DNA from: Flintibacter faecis
GTDB taxonomy: Bacteria; Bacillota; Clostridia; Oscillospirales; Oscillospiraceae
Reading direction: 5' to 3'
Length of the DNA: 64,000 nt
NCBI RefSeq assembly: GCF_014287875.1
Contig: NZ_JACOPN010000010.1
Location: forward strand, 1-64,000
In this document: piece after piece, positions 34,962 through 42,101 of the stretch
Numbering within the stretch: the stretch's first letter is position 1
How the letters are laid out: every line of letters starts with the position of its first letter
Made by a program: the position numbers and the translations under genes
The notes under the pieces: model-generated
Told to the model about the DNA's origin: nothing
Seen by the model: the letters and a program-made list of their open reading frames with translations, nothing else
Databases searched by the model: none

Positions 34962-35339
34962 ATGGAGGTGATTGAAACGCAACCGGAAATTGATTACGTT
35001 AAGATTGGTCAGCGCATTAGAGCTGCCCGACTGGAAAAGGGTTATAGTCAGGCTGATTTGGGTGCGTTGGTTGGTTGCTCGAACAATCATATGAGCCATG
35101 TTGAAGTTGGACAGACGAAAGTTTCTTTGGCAATGCTTCTAAAACTGGCATTCGTCTTGGAAAAGAACTTTGACTATTTTTTACTGGATACCCCATATGC
35201 AAAATGCGACAGCATCATTGATAATGAGATTGCTGCAAAACTGAAAAAGTGTAATGTAACAACATTGATAACCGTAGGAAAGTTGATTGATGTCTTGATT
35301 GACCAGCAAGAGATGATAAAAAAAGCGGAGCTTGATTGA
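34962..35339 (+). CDS. XRE-family transcriptional regulator
   Basis: A 125-residue protein. Residues about 12-70 form a Cro/CI helix-turn-helix (IGQRIRAARLEKGYSQADLGALVGCSNNHMSHVE) with a typical recognition helix, followed by a helical C-terminal region. It probably regulates ICE1 conjugation or integration genes. The promoter at 34911 excludes the more upstream in-frame starts; ATG 34962 is used, although GGAGGTG lies just inside the gene and a later start is possible. Confidence 0.75.
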   Translation: MEVIETQPEIDYVKIGQRIRAARLEKGYSQADLGALVGCSNNHMSHVEVGQTKVSLAMLLKLAFVLEKNFDYFLLDTPYAKCDSIIDNEIAAKLKKCNVTTLITVGKLIDVLIDQQEMIKKAELD

Positions 35340-35427
35340 TATAATGAAAAAGAAGCCCATTGACGGTACAGAGTGAACTGCTATGGGGTTCTTTTTTGCA
35401 GCACAATATACTGATTCTTTAAGAAGC

Positions 35428-35477
35428 AAAAAGTCCACCAGTCATGATGCACTACGCATCGTACTGGTGGACTTTTT
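35428..35477. terminator. bidirectional terminator between convergent regulator genes
   Basis: AAAGTCCACCAGT pairs with ACTGGTGGACTTT across an 18-base loop and is flanked by A and T runs, serving both the XRE gene on the plus strand and the ImmA-like gene on the minus strand. A weaker hairpin with GGGGTTCTTTTTT is at 35352-35398. Confidence 0.8.
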
Positions 35478-35501
35478 CTGTAAAGATATAAAAATAGATA
35501 T

Positions 35502-36056
35502 TCATATATCGCCATAACCAATGTCGTTATCGTAGGCATGAAGATCTTCTTTCAGGAAATCTGCTTTACGAATATACATCGAATTTACCAGCTCTCCTTT
35601 TTCGTGGAGCAGGCTGAATTTGTAGTCTAATAATGCTGCCGGTACATAGAGCATTTTAGCCGTTTCAAAAAATGTGTGTTCCGAAAGGCATTCCAGGACT
35701 TTCCCATCTTCTAACAGAAGCTCCGCCGCAAAGAAGTTTGCTTCATTTTCTTCGATTGATCTATCATCAAAAACTTCCATTTCTTGAAAGCCGTGCATCA
35801 TAGCGATTTTTGTATGCAGGACAGCGTGTCCTAATTCATGTGCGACTAATATACGCTCCAGGATACCGTTCACATTGTGATCTATCACGATATTCTTTTG
35901 TCTGGACTGGTAATAGAAGAAGCCCTTCAATTTCTTCTGTAAATCGTAATAGTGGATTTTGATACCTAACAGCTGACATAGCTCGTAAGGGTCTCTGGTG
36001 TGATATTTTCGCACAAGCTTATCGACAGTTTCAATGATATGCTCTGCCGTTTTCAT
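35502..36056 (-). CDS. ImmA/IrrE-type metallopeptidase
   Basis: A 184-residue protein with the zinc protease motif HELGH at residues 73-77 and a downstream ENEANFFAAELL helix that supplies the third ligand, as in ImmA/IrrE. In ICEBs1, ImmA cleaves the repressor ImmR after DNA damage or quorum signals and so activates the element. Here it sits 51 bases downstream of an XRE repressor gene in the same orientation, which strongly suggests the same repressor-antirepressor pair. GGAGGTG precedes the ATG. Confidence 0.88.
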   Translation of the reverse strand: MKTAEHIIETVDKLVRKYHTRDPYELCQLLGIKIHYYDLQKKLKGFFYYQSRQKNIVIDHNVNGILERILVAHELGHAVLHTKIAMMHGFQEMEVFDDRSIEENEANFFAAELLLEDGKVLECLSEHTFFETAKMLYVPAALLDYKFSLLHEKGELVNSMYIRKADFLKEDLHAYDNDIGYGDI

Positions 36057-36107
36057 TTGCTTCACCTCCGAATCGCACACAGAAAACATATTCTGTGCTT
36101 GAGGATT

Positions 36108-36557
36108 TTACTCTTTATCTTTATGCTTTCTGTATTTCTTCGGAGTGTACTTTTCCCGTGCTGTTTTCTTAGAGTCCATATAAACTGACATAATCGCCTG
36201 GAAGAATACATCTTTTGCGTCCTCGTCCAATTCTCCACCGGCAAACAGAGAATTTACACGACCCAACACTTCCTGAGCTTCTTTTGCTCCTTTTGAACCG
36301 AAGTTTTCCTTTGCCTCTAAAATAAACATATCCTGATCTATATGGCTCTGGCTATCCGTTTCAGATTCGTCCAAAAGATAGGACACAGAGATATGCAGTG
36401 CTTCAGCAAGTTTTCTGATGTTGCTTTTTCTGGGGAGTGTTCCGAGCTGCTCATAGGTGTAAAGGGATCTTTCGGAAATGCCGGTCATCTGGGCAAGCTC
36501 CGTTTGAGATAGGTTCATAGCCAAACGAGCTTCTTTAATTTTTTCTCCAAATGTCAT
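36108..36557 (-). CDS. XRE-family repressor (ImmR-like)
   Basis: A 149-residue protein with an N-terminal helix-turn-helix (FGEKIKEARLAMNLSQTELAQMTGISERSLYTYE, residues 3-37), a linker, and a C-terminal Asp/Glu-rich helical region. It would bind the AACTTCCGAT-type operators in the divergent promoter region just upstream and keep the ICE1 activator at 36844 silent until inactivated by the adjacent ImmA-like protease. AAAGGAAGG precedes the ATG. Role inferred from context and operator layout. Confidence 0.82.
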   Translation of the reverse strand: MTFGEKIKEARLAMNLSQTELAQMTGISERSLYTYEQLGTLPRKSNIRKLAEALHISVSYLLDESETDSQSHIDQDMFILEAKENFGSKGAKEAQEVLGRVNSLFAGGELDEDAKDVFFQAIMSVYMDSKKTAREKYTPKKYRKHKDKE

Positions 36558-36589
36558 GGTAGTATCCTTCCTTTCAAAAAATATTTATT

Positions 36590-36750
36590 CGTAACTTCCG
36601 ATTATTTGTTGACAAACTTCTGGAAAATGCTATAATAAGAATCATAACAGAAGTTTTAATTCCACTTAATTATATATCGGAACTTTTATAAAGTCAAGAA
36701 CTTCCGATTTCACTTCTGTTATTTTAATCAAATATCGGAAGTTATAGTCA
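36590..36750. promoter_or_regulatory. divergent promoters with AACTTCCGAT operators
   Basis: A plus-strand promoter TTGACA (36609-36614), 16 bases, TATAAT (36631-36636) faces 36844. A minus-strand promoter TTGACT (36697-36692), 17 bases, TATAAT (36674-36669) faces the repressor. The 10-base site AACTTCCGAT or its complement occurs at 36593, 36699, 36734 and with one mismatch at 36676, with degenerate half-sites at 36615 and 36645. The sites flank and overlap both promoters, which fits an autoregulated genetic switch. Confidence 0.8.
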
Positions 36751-36843
36751 TTCTTGTCCCATGGTATTTGTTTCCCTTTAGCCAAGTGACAGGAGTTAGA
36801 AAGGAATTCTTATTTTATGGATTAGGCTGAAAGGAGATTCTGA

Positions 36844-37407
36844 ATGAGCAGATATAATACACAGGTATTAAGCAGTATTCGAATGCTTTGCCGGATGCAG
36901 AACATTGACGAGAAGGTTCTGTATGAAAGAGCAAAGCTGATTTTATCCATATATCGAGAGGTGTGCTGGTCTACCATTGATCGTGCGAATGATGTATGTG
37001 ATACCCTTATTTGTACTTACGGTGACAGCTTAGATGGTGCATTGATTTATCTGGAGAACTTTGCTCCGGATGAAGCGAGAGAACGATTTGAAGAACGCAT
37101 TCGCAGCTTATTTGAGACAAAGTGGATCATTGAACTGGTAGATATGGCTATGTTGAAAATCAGAGAATATCCAGATAAAGGCGCTCTGTACTGTGAGATT
37201 ATCTCAAAGGCATATCTCAACCGCTTCAAGTACAGGGAATCAGAAATGCTGGAGGTTTTGAATATGGAACGCAGCACCTACTATGACCGAAAGAAAGAAG
37301 CGATACTGTTATTTGGTCTGTCACTTTGGGGAACAGCCATTCCTAAATTGAAAGATTTCCTGGAAAGTGCCCGGGAGGAAGAAGCATTGTGTTATTGTGA
37401 ATGCTAA
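36844..37407 (+). CDS. sigma-like/ArpU-like activator candidate
   Basis: A 187-residue mostly helical protein beginning SRYNTQVLSSIRMLCRMQ. The C-terminal third (SEMLEVLNMERSTYYDRKKEAILLFGLSLWG) resembles the sigma region 4-like DNA-binding part of ArpU/RinA late transcription regulators. It is transcribed divergently from the ImmR-like repressor and starts after AAAGGAG. By position it is the most likely activator of ICE1 excision or transfer. Assignment is tentative. Confidence 0.6.
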   Translation: MSRYNTQVLSSIRMLCRMQNIDEKVLYERAKLILSIYREVCWSTIDRANDVCDTLICTYGDSLDGALIYLENFAPDEARERFEERIRSLFETKWIIELVDMAMLKIREYPDKGALYCEIISKAYLNRFKYRESEMLEVLNMERSTYYDRKKEAILLFGLSLWGTAIPKLKDFLESAREEEALCYCEC

Positions 37408-37411
37408 GACA

Positions 37412-37434
37412 GGATTTTAGTCCGACTAAAATCC
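37412..37434. promoter_or_regulatory. perfect 23-base palindrome
   Basis: GGATTTTAGTC, one central base, then GACTAAAATCC, directly after the stop of the 36844 gene. Arms of eleven bases with a one-base centre are more like a protein-binding site than a hairpin. Confidence 0.5.
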
Positions 37435-37532
37435 GATGAAAATACGACGGTTCCCCTACTGAAAGTCCGACTTGTCCAGTGTTAAAATGGCTATGCTGGG
37501 AGATAGCGGCATAAAATTGAATAGAGAGAGTT

Positions 37533-37646
37533 ACGCCTCGTGCCTGTAATGGGTACGGGGCTTTTTTTATACCTGCCTATTTTCCCCCATAATTAACACA
37601 AAGGCATGAACGAGAGCTTGGAGTAATTTACTCCGGCTCTTTTTTT
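37533..37646 (+). terminator. two tandem terminators upstream of the XRE gene at 37670
   Basis: GCCTCGT/ACGGGGC followed by TTTTTTTAT (37535-37570), and GAGCTTGGAGTA/TACTCCGGCTC followed by TTTTTTTATG (37613-37646). The 37435-37532 stretch before them holds no gene but includes TAAAAT-type AT-rich sequence that may be a promoter. Together they resemble the promoter-terminator unit at 34688. Confidence 0.65.
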
Positions 37647-37669
37647 ATGCCTGCAAGGAGGACAGGCAG

Positions 37670-37975
37670 ATGGCAAAGGGTATTGAGAATCGGGCACGAT
37701 CTCCTCCCGCTGTTTTTGATTTTGCAACTTCACAAATTCAAAAACACGGAGGAACGAAAATGTATTACGACTTGGTTGAAAGCGGAAAAAGAATTAAAGC
37801 CTTGAGAAAGGAACATGGGCTTACACAGGAACAGCTTGCGGAGCAGTTAGGTGTTGCCGCAAACACCATTGCACGAATTGAAACCGGCAACAGAGGTATC
37901 TCTATTGATTTGGCAATCGAACTGGTTGTGCGCTTTGAGACAACCCTTGATTACATATTTTTAGGTCGTGAATAA
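37670..37975 (+). CDS. XRE-family regulator
   Basis: A 101-residue frame. Residues about 39-95 form a Cro/CI-type helix-turn-helix (GKRIKALRKEHGLTQEQLAEQLGVAANTIARIETGN). AAGGAGG lies seven bases before ATG 37670, and GGAGG lies before a second ATG at 37760 (MYYDLVESG), so two translation starts are plausible; the shorter 71-residue form corresponds to the folded domain. It precedes the structured RNA and the excision-integration genes and may control them. Confidence 0.75.
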   Translation: MAKGIENRARSPPAVFDFATSQIQKHGGTKMYYDLVESGKRIKALRKEHGLTQEQLAEQLGVAANTIARIETGNRGISIDLAIELVVRFETTLDYIFLGRE

Positions 37976-38059
37976 CCTCAAAACTATACCTACGAGGCAA
38001 TAAAAACTTGCATGAGGAACAGGTACAATTTAGATACAGCCAAAGAAAATCGGCTGCTT

Positions 38060-38420
38060 GATCCTTGAAAACTGAATACACAGTCATCGAATACGTTCCT
38101 GTTGCCGGTGCGAGAGCATCAGCCACATCAGCGGTACGCCGAGACGTATCGGATAGAGAAACAGAACGACTTTCTTCTATAAATTAAGCGCTTGTCTCTC
38201 TCCCGATGCCAGCGATCAATACTGGCTTGTAAATATTGGGTTGCTCCCAATACGGCCATGAAAGCAACAGGATTAAAGATACTTCTCTACGGAGCTGGCG
38301 GAGAACCCGGCAGAGGTTAGATTCCTATGGAACTGATTCGCAATCAGTCGTTCGGTGATTCCCTGAGGGCGTAAGCCCTCTTTCCCAGGGGTGCGTGGCA
38401 AATATGGGACACATAGACTT
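38060..38420 (+). ncRNA. candidate structured RNA upstream of the ICE1 mazF-xis-int genes
   Basis: A 514-base gene-free gap contains a series of stems: GCCAG/CTGGC (38202-38225), ATTGGG/CCCAAT (38235-38251), TTCC/GGAA (38322-38332), ACTGATT/AATCAGT (38332-38348), and nested CCCTG/CAGGG around GGGC-GTAA-GCCC (38362-38393) with a GNRA loop. Three sequence blocks (GAATACGTTCCTGTT at 38089, CAGGATTAAAGATACT at 38268, GGTTAGATTCCTATGGAA at 38315) recur in the same order on the minus strand of ICE2 (44310 down to 44072), with paired positions changed in both arms. No protein frame is supported. Whether it is an independent RNA or a leader is not clear. Confidence 0.6.
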
Positions 38421-38424
38421 TTGG

Positions 38425-38466
38425 ACTGACTGCCTGATTCCTTTCTGGCAGTCAGTTATTACATAG
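38425..38466 (+). terminator. hairpin with TATTACATAG before mazF
   Basis: ACTGACTGCC pairs perfectly with GGCAGTCAGT, followed by TATTACATAGCC. It lies between the candidate RNA and mazF and is one of the recurring ICE1 hairpin-TACATAG elements. Confidence 0.55.
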
Positions 38467-38489
38467 CCAACGAAAGGAGGTCATGGCAC

Positions 38490-38897
38490 ATGATGAAAGA
38501 AAATTGGGTATATTGCCGTGGTGATATTTATTGCGCCAAGCTGGACCCGGTAGTTGGGTCGGAACAAGGCGGCATCCGTCCGGTTATCGTCATTCAGAAC
38601 GATACCGGTAATAAACACGCTCCCACATTGATTGTGGCAACGGTCACCACCAGAATCCATAAGAAAGCGAATATGCCGACGCACTTTGTTATTTACGACA
38701 ATCCTGCATTCAAAGAAGCGTCCGTTGTTCAGCTGGAACAGATTCGTACCATTGATAAAAGCAGGATTGATAATTACTTAGGTAAGGTAACGCCCCGTGA
38801 AATGGTAGCGATTGAGAAAGCCTTATCTGTCAGCCTGGCAATGGAACAGCTGAAAAAGCGTTCCCCAAAACATAAAGCAAAGAGAGCGAAGGAGTGA
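38490..38897 (+). CDS. MazF/PemK family toxin-like endoribonuclease
   Basis: A 135-residue protein with the MazF pattern VYCRGDIYCAKLDPVVGSEQGGIRPVIVIQND and ATVTTRI, plus VVQLEQIRTIDKSRI in the C-terminal half, and a Lys-rich tail. MazF proteins cleave mRNA at short motifs. No MazE-like antitoxin gene is adjacent; the next gene is an excisionase-like protein. Solitary MazF proteins next to integrase genes are frequent in clostridial ICEs and may serve maintenance. AAAGGAGG lies 13 bases before the ATG. Confidence 0.85.
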   Translation: MMKENWVYCRGDIYCAKLDPVVGSEQGGIRPVIVIQNDTGNKHAPTLIVATVTTRIHKKANMPTHFVIYDNPAFKEASVVQLEQIRTIDKSRIDNYLGKVTPREMVAIEKALSVSLAMEQLKKRSPKHKAKRAKE

Positions 38898-38903
38898 ACA
38901 TAA

Positions 38904-39140
38904 ATGTTTGAAGAAAGAATCGCTGCCATGAATCAGCGCACCGAAGAAGCGATGGCTGCTAACGCAGTTCAGTTTGATAAGAGAACCTATACGGTTGATG
39001 AGATTCAGGATATTCTGGGCATCAGCAGAACCAGCGCATACAACCTTGTGAAAAAGAAAGTTTTCCATAGCGTCCGCATCGGTGGCAGTATCAGAATCTC
39101 CAAAAAGAGTTTTGATGAGTGGTTGGATCATCAAATGTAA
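38904..39140 (+). CDS. excisionase-family DNA-binding protein
   Basis: A 78-residue protein with an N-terminal helix and a winged-helix excisionase domain (YTVDEIQDILGISRTSAYNLVKKKVFHSVRIGGSIRISKKSFDEWLDHQ). Xis proteins bend attachment-site DNA to direct the integrase to excision. The same module, with closely similar sequence, forms the ICE2 excisionase at 43694. It begins seven bases after mazF with GGAGTG upstream. Confidence 0.85.
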   Translation: MFEERIAAMNQRTEEAMAANAVQFDKRTYTVDEIQDILGISRTSAYNLVKKKVFHSVRIGGSIRISKKSFDEWLDHQM

Positions 39141-39202
39141 GATTTGTCAAGGGCGTCGTACAACCCGGCGACAAACTTCAAAACATATTGAGAGTTCGAT
39201 AA

Positions 39203-39246
39203 AATGTAGCCATGACAAGAAACACATGGCTACATTTTTTACATAG
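39203..39246 (+). terminator. hairpin with TTTTTTACATAGG before the triple excisionase gene
   Basis: ATGTAGCCATG pairs perfectly with CATGGCTACAT, followed by TTTTTACATAGG and then AGG of the next ribosome binding site. Confidence 0.6.
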
Positions 39247-39257
39247 GAGGTTGTACG

Positions 39258-39881
39258 ATGGCGGAAATGAGAAAACGCACGAGTATGTCTGTTCTGGAAA
39301 TGGGCAGGATGCTCGGTCTTGGTAAAACGGAGTCATACTGGCTCATTAAGAAGAATTACTTCAAAACCATTCTTGTCGGCAACACCATGAGGGTGATGAT
39401 CGACAGCTTTGAAGAATGGTATGCCAATCAGTTCAAATACCAGAAGGTCGATGGAACCCCTCCCGGCGAGGAATTGAAGAAAACTACATATTCAATGGAG
39501 GAGCTTGGACAGCGCCTTGGGCTGAAAGAAGCGACTGCTTACGAACTGGTTGCCAAAGGGCATTTTGATGTGGTCGATGTCCTGGGCAAGCGCAGAGTGA
39601 CAAAGGAGAGCTTTGAAAGATGGTATGCTTCTCAAACCGATTACCGCACGGTAGAGGATCAGGAACTGGATGCAGATATTATGGCATCCACCTACGGTCT
39701 GCCGGAAATGGCAAGAATGCTTGGGGTACATCGTCAGACCATTTACTATATCGTTGCCAATGAAGATTTTGAGCTTATCAAGGTTGGCAGGTATAAGCGA
39801 GCTACCAAAGAGAGCTTTGAAAAATGGTATCACAATCAGACCCGCTACCAGTTAGCGGAAGATAGACAGGAAAGGAGCTGA
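39258..39881 (+). CDS. triple-repeat excisionase-like DNA-binding protein
   Basis: A 207-residue protein composed of three tandem copies of an excisionase/MerR-like winged helix: about residues 8-60 (MSVLEMGRMLGLGKTESYWLIKK...), 76-128 (YSMEELGQRLGLKEATAYELVAK...) and 146-198 (YGLPEMARMLGVHRQTIYYIVAN...), each ending in SFE(E/R/K)WY. It lies immediately upstream of the integrase (four-base gap). It may bind three spaced sites at attachment DNA and act as excision factor or regulator. GGAGG lies 8 bases before the ATG. Confidence 0.8.
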   Translation: MAEMRKRTSMSVLEMGRMLGLGKTESYWLIKKNYFKTILVGNTMRVMIDSFEEWYANQFKYQKVDGTPPGEELKKTTYSMEELGQRLGLKEATAYELVAKGHFDVVDVLGKRRVTKESFERWYASQTDYRTVEDQELDADIMASTYGLPEMARMLGVHRQTIYYIVANEDFELIKVGRYKRATKESFEKWYHNQTRYQLAEDRQERS

Positions 39882-39885
39882 TTAC

Positions 39886-41259
39886 ATGGCATCTATCGTT
39901 AAGAGAAAAAAGAAGTATTCTGTGGTTTATACATACACCGATGAGAACGGCAACAAGCGTCAGAAGTGGGAAACCTTTGAAACGAATGCCGAAGCAAAGA
40001 AAAGGAAGTTGCAGGTTGAATATGAGCAGGAGTCCGGAACCTTTATTCCCCCTTCTGCTAAAACCGTCAATGATCTTTTGGATGAGTATATGTCAATCTA
40101 TGGTGTGAACACCTGGGCGATGTCTACCTATGAAAGCAGAAAGAGCCTGATTGCAAACTATATTCGTCCCCTCATCGGTGATATGAAGCTGGAGGATGTC
40201 ACGCCGAGAATCATGGACAAGTATTACCGAGATTTGCTTTCTGTCAAAGCGGTTTCTTCTAAGTATGTAAAAGCCCGTACAGAATATCTGACTCCGCATA
40301 CTGTCCGAGAGGTTCACAAGACATTGCGAAATGCTTTCAATCAAGCGGTCAAGTGGGAATTGATGACCAGAAACCCTGTGGAGCACGCTACGCTGCCGAA
40401 AGAAGAACACAAGACCAGGGATATCTGGACAGCAGAAGTGCTCCAGAAGGCTCTGGAAGCCTGTGACGATGATATTCTTCGTCTGGCTATTAACCTTGCC
40501 TTCTCCTGTTCCCTGCGAATGGGCGAGCTTCTGGGGCTTACCTGGGACTGTATTGACATTTCCCCCACCAGTATTGAACTTGGTCAGGCAAGCATCTTCG
40601 TTGAAAAGGAGTTGCAGAGAGTAAATCGTGAAGCGATGGCAGATCTGGACGGTAAGGACATCATGTTCAAGTTCCCACCGACCTTCGCCAGTACGCATAC
40701 CGCATTGGTTCTCAAAACTCCTAAGACCAAAACAAGTGTCCGCAAGGTGTTCTTACCGAAAACCGTAGCGGAAATGTTGGTACAGCGAAAGGCTGACATC
40801 GAAGAACTGAAAGACCTTTTCGGTGACGAGTTCGTAGACTTCAATCTGGTTTTCTGTTCTTCCAATGGCAAGCCGATTGAGGGGCAGGTTATCAACCGTG
40901 CTTTCAATAAGCTGATTGAGGAGAAGGGACTGCCGAAAGTGGTTTTCCATAGTCTCCGACATTCCAGTATCACTTACAAGCTGAAGCTGAACGGCGGCGA
41001 TATGAAATCCGTTCAAGGCGATTCCGGTCATGCACAGGTCAAGATGGTAGCGGATGTTTACTCCCATATCATCGACGATGACCGCAGACTGAACGCTGAA
41101 AGAATGGAAGCTGCGTTCTACTCAGGCAGACAGGCAACGCCTGAGCCGGTTCAACCAGCCGCAACGGAAAGCTCCGCTGATGATAAAGAACTTCTTCTGA
41201 AGCTTCTGCAAAATCCGGAAATGGCAGCACTCCTGAAGTCGCTGGCAAAAACATTATAG
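39886..41259 (+). CDS. int: tyrosine integrase of ICE1
   Basis: A 457-residue integrase of the Tn916/Tn1549 type. The N-terminal arm-binding domain (residues 1-60), a SAM-like core-binding domain (about 65-165) and the catalytic domain follow. The catalytic residues visible are Arg211 in LRMGELLGL, His355 and Arg358 in HSLRHSS, His in SGHAQ (about 381), and nucleophile Tyr392 in DVYSHII. The 3' end faces attR in tRNA-Arg(CCT) about 790 bases away. The sequence is homologous to, but clearly diverged from, the ICE2 integrase. Confidence 0.95.
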   Translation: MASIVKRKKKYSVVYTYTDENGNKRQKWETFETNAEAKKRKLQVEYEQESGTFIPPSAKTVNDLLDEYMSIYGVNTWAMSTYESRKSLIANYIRPLIGDMKLEDVTPRIMDKYYRDLLSVKAVSSKYVKARTEYLTPHTVREVHKTLRNAFNQAVKWELMTRNPVEHATLPKEEHKTRDIWTAEVLQKALEACDDDILRLAINLAFSCSLRMGELLGLTWDCIDISPTSIELGQASIFVEKELQRVNREAMADLDGKDIMFKFPPTFASTHTALVLKTPKTKTSVRKVFLPKTVAEMLVQRKADIEELKDLFGDEFVDFNLVFCSSNGKPIEGQVINRAFNKLIEEKGLPKVVFHSLRHSSITYKLKLNGGDMKSVQGDSGHAQVKMVADVYSHIIDDDRRLNAERMEAAFYSGRQATPEPVQPAATESSADDKELLLKLLQNPEMAALLKSLAKTL

Positions 41260-41266
41260 TAACTGC

Positions 41267-41318
41267 AAGGGCAGATCCTTTTACATAGCTACAATAGCTG
41301 TAAAAGGGTCTGCCCTTA
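41267..41318 (+). terminator. long hairpin terminator after the ICE1 integrase gene
   Basis: AAGGGCAGA-CCTTTTACA pairs with TGTAAAAGG-TCTGCCCTT, followed by ATTTTTTTG. The sequence TTTTACATAG lies in the left arm and loop. Confidence 0.85.
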
Positions 41319-41344
41319 TTTTTTTGTTATGGAGGTCAACGAGT

Positions 41345-41650
41345 ATGGATAGAATCTTTATGGACGAGTATTACGAGCATCTGAGAGCTGACAATATCGA
41401 GGCATTTTCCAAGGAAAGGAACGACGAATATGTTGGCAGAGCTGAGGAATACAAAGCAGCAAAGTCGGCATTGCTTGAAGGATTGGGACTTGAGCATTTG
41501 TTTGACCATAGCCATGAACTGACTCCGAAAGAGAAAGAAATATGGATGCTGTTCGATAGGGTTGATGTAGCAGAGCTTCTTGCAAGGGATGCTTTTGCCA
41601 AGGGTGCTTATATGCTCGGCGCTGAGGATAGAGAGATTATGCTGAAATAA
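41345..41650 (+). CDS. small protein near the ICE1 right end, function unknown (possibly DUF6809-like)
   Basis: A 101-residue acidic, helical protein. The segments LTPKEKEIWMLFDRVDVAELLARDAFAKGAYMLGAED resemble small clostridial mobile-element proteins of the DUF6809 type, but the match is only by style. The ATG at 41345 follows TATGGAGG. It is the last gene of ICE1 before attR. Confidence 0.6.
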   Translation: MDRIFMDEYYEHLRADNIEAFSKERNDEYVGRAEEYKAAKSALLEGLGLEHLFDHSHELTPKEKEIWMLFDRVDVAELLARDAFAKGAYMLGAEDREIMLK

Positions 41651-41656
41651 AAAAAG

Positions 41657-41682
41657 ACCTGCTTCGGCGGGTCTAAATTACA
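41657..41682 (+). terminator. UUCG-loop hairpin with AATTACATAG
   Basis: GACCTGC-TTCG-GCGGGTC followed by TAAATTACATAG. It ends the last ICE1 gene. Confidence 0.6.
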
Positions 41683-42046
41683 TAGAATCATTGAGTCTGA
41701 AAAACCTTTGAAATTCTTAATAATTCTGGTTGAAAAATTCATTTTGAAATGATATATAAAACAGACTGAAATCTGTGTCTAAGGACACCCGCACCCTCAC
41801 ACGAGAATGAATAGGATTTCCTATCATTTCGCATCACGAGAAGTTACATAGTGACATTTACTTGCACTTGCAACGTCCACCAAAAATCGAAAGACTTGCT
41901 AATTTCGAGCCAATCGGACGGTGTAAAATCCCTCTGAATTAGCTATCACAGCGTAGTATCAGATGGGATTTGAAATGCTGAAAAACCTTGTATTTCCAAG
42001 CATTTTTAAGCATTAGATGCCACTTCCCGATGTCGTATCGGGTCTA
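41683..42046. other. gene-free right end of ICE1 (integrase arm region)
   Basis: This stretch contains no supported gene. It is AT-rich and includes another GTTACATAG (41842-41850), a TTGCTAATT (41895) like those beside the ICE2 integrase, and a CCCGAT/ATCGGG hairpin (42027-42041) directly before the tRNA half. It probably holds the arm-type integrase and excisionase sites of ICE1. Confidence 0.5.
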
Positions 42047-42091
42047 CTCCTAAGCGTGGGGTCGGAGGTTCAAATCCTCTCTGGGACGCCA
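42047..42091 (+). other. attR: 3' half of tRNA-Arg(CCT)
   Basis: The anticodon loop CTCCTAA, 3' anticodon stem GCGTG, variable region, T-arm (GGAGG-TTCAAAT-CCTCT) and acceptor strand CTGGGAC-G-CCA of a tRNA-Arg with anticodon CCT are present. The 5' half (acceptor GTCCCAG, D-arm, CACGC) is not upstream. A half tRNA ending in CCA and followed by the native terminator is what is left at the right end when an integrase uses the 3' half of a tRNA gene as attB; the full tRNA should be at the left end of ICE1. Confidence 0.85.
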
Positions 42092-42101
42092 GAAAGCACC
42101 G

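Larger units (their letters stand above)
1..42091 (+). mobile_element. ICE1, integrative conjugative element (left end outside window)
   Basis: The plus strand carries, in the order known from clostridial ICEs, a Maff2 remnant, TrbL, PrgI, VirB4, NlpC/P60, DUF4315, DUF4366, topB, YodL/DUF4316 protein, TTRAP, SNF2/methylase protein, MobC, relaxase, regulators, excisionase-like proteins and a tyrosine integrase. The integrase points toward a 3' half of tRNA-Arg(CCT) at 42047-42091, which fits attR. VirD4 and the left attachment site are not in the window. At least three foreign insertions are nested in it (Maff2, topB, erm(B) region). Confidence 0.85.

Noticed and set aside
38060..38420. Group I or II intron as explanation for the structured region
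   Set aside because: No domain V-like hairpin, no conserved catalytic core pattern and no intron-encoded protein were seen; blocks do not match known intron cores.
42030..42091. A complete tRNA gene
   Set aside because: Only the sequence from the anticodon loop to CCA is present; acceptor 5' strand, D-arm and 5' anticodon stem are missing, so it is an attachment-site copy.
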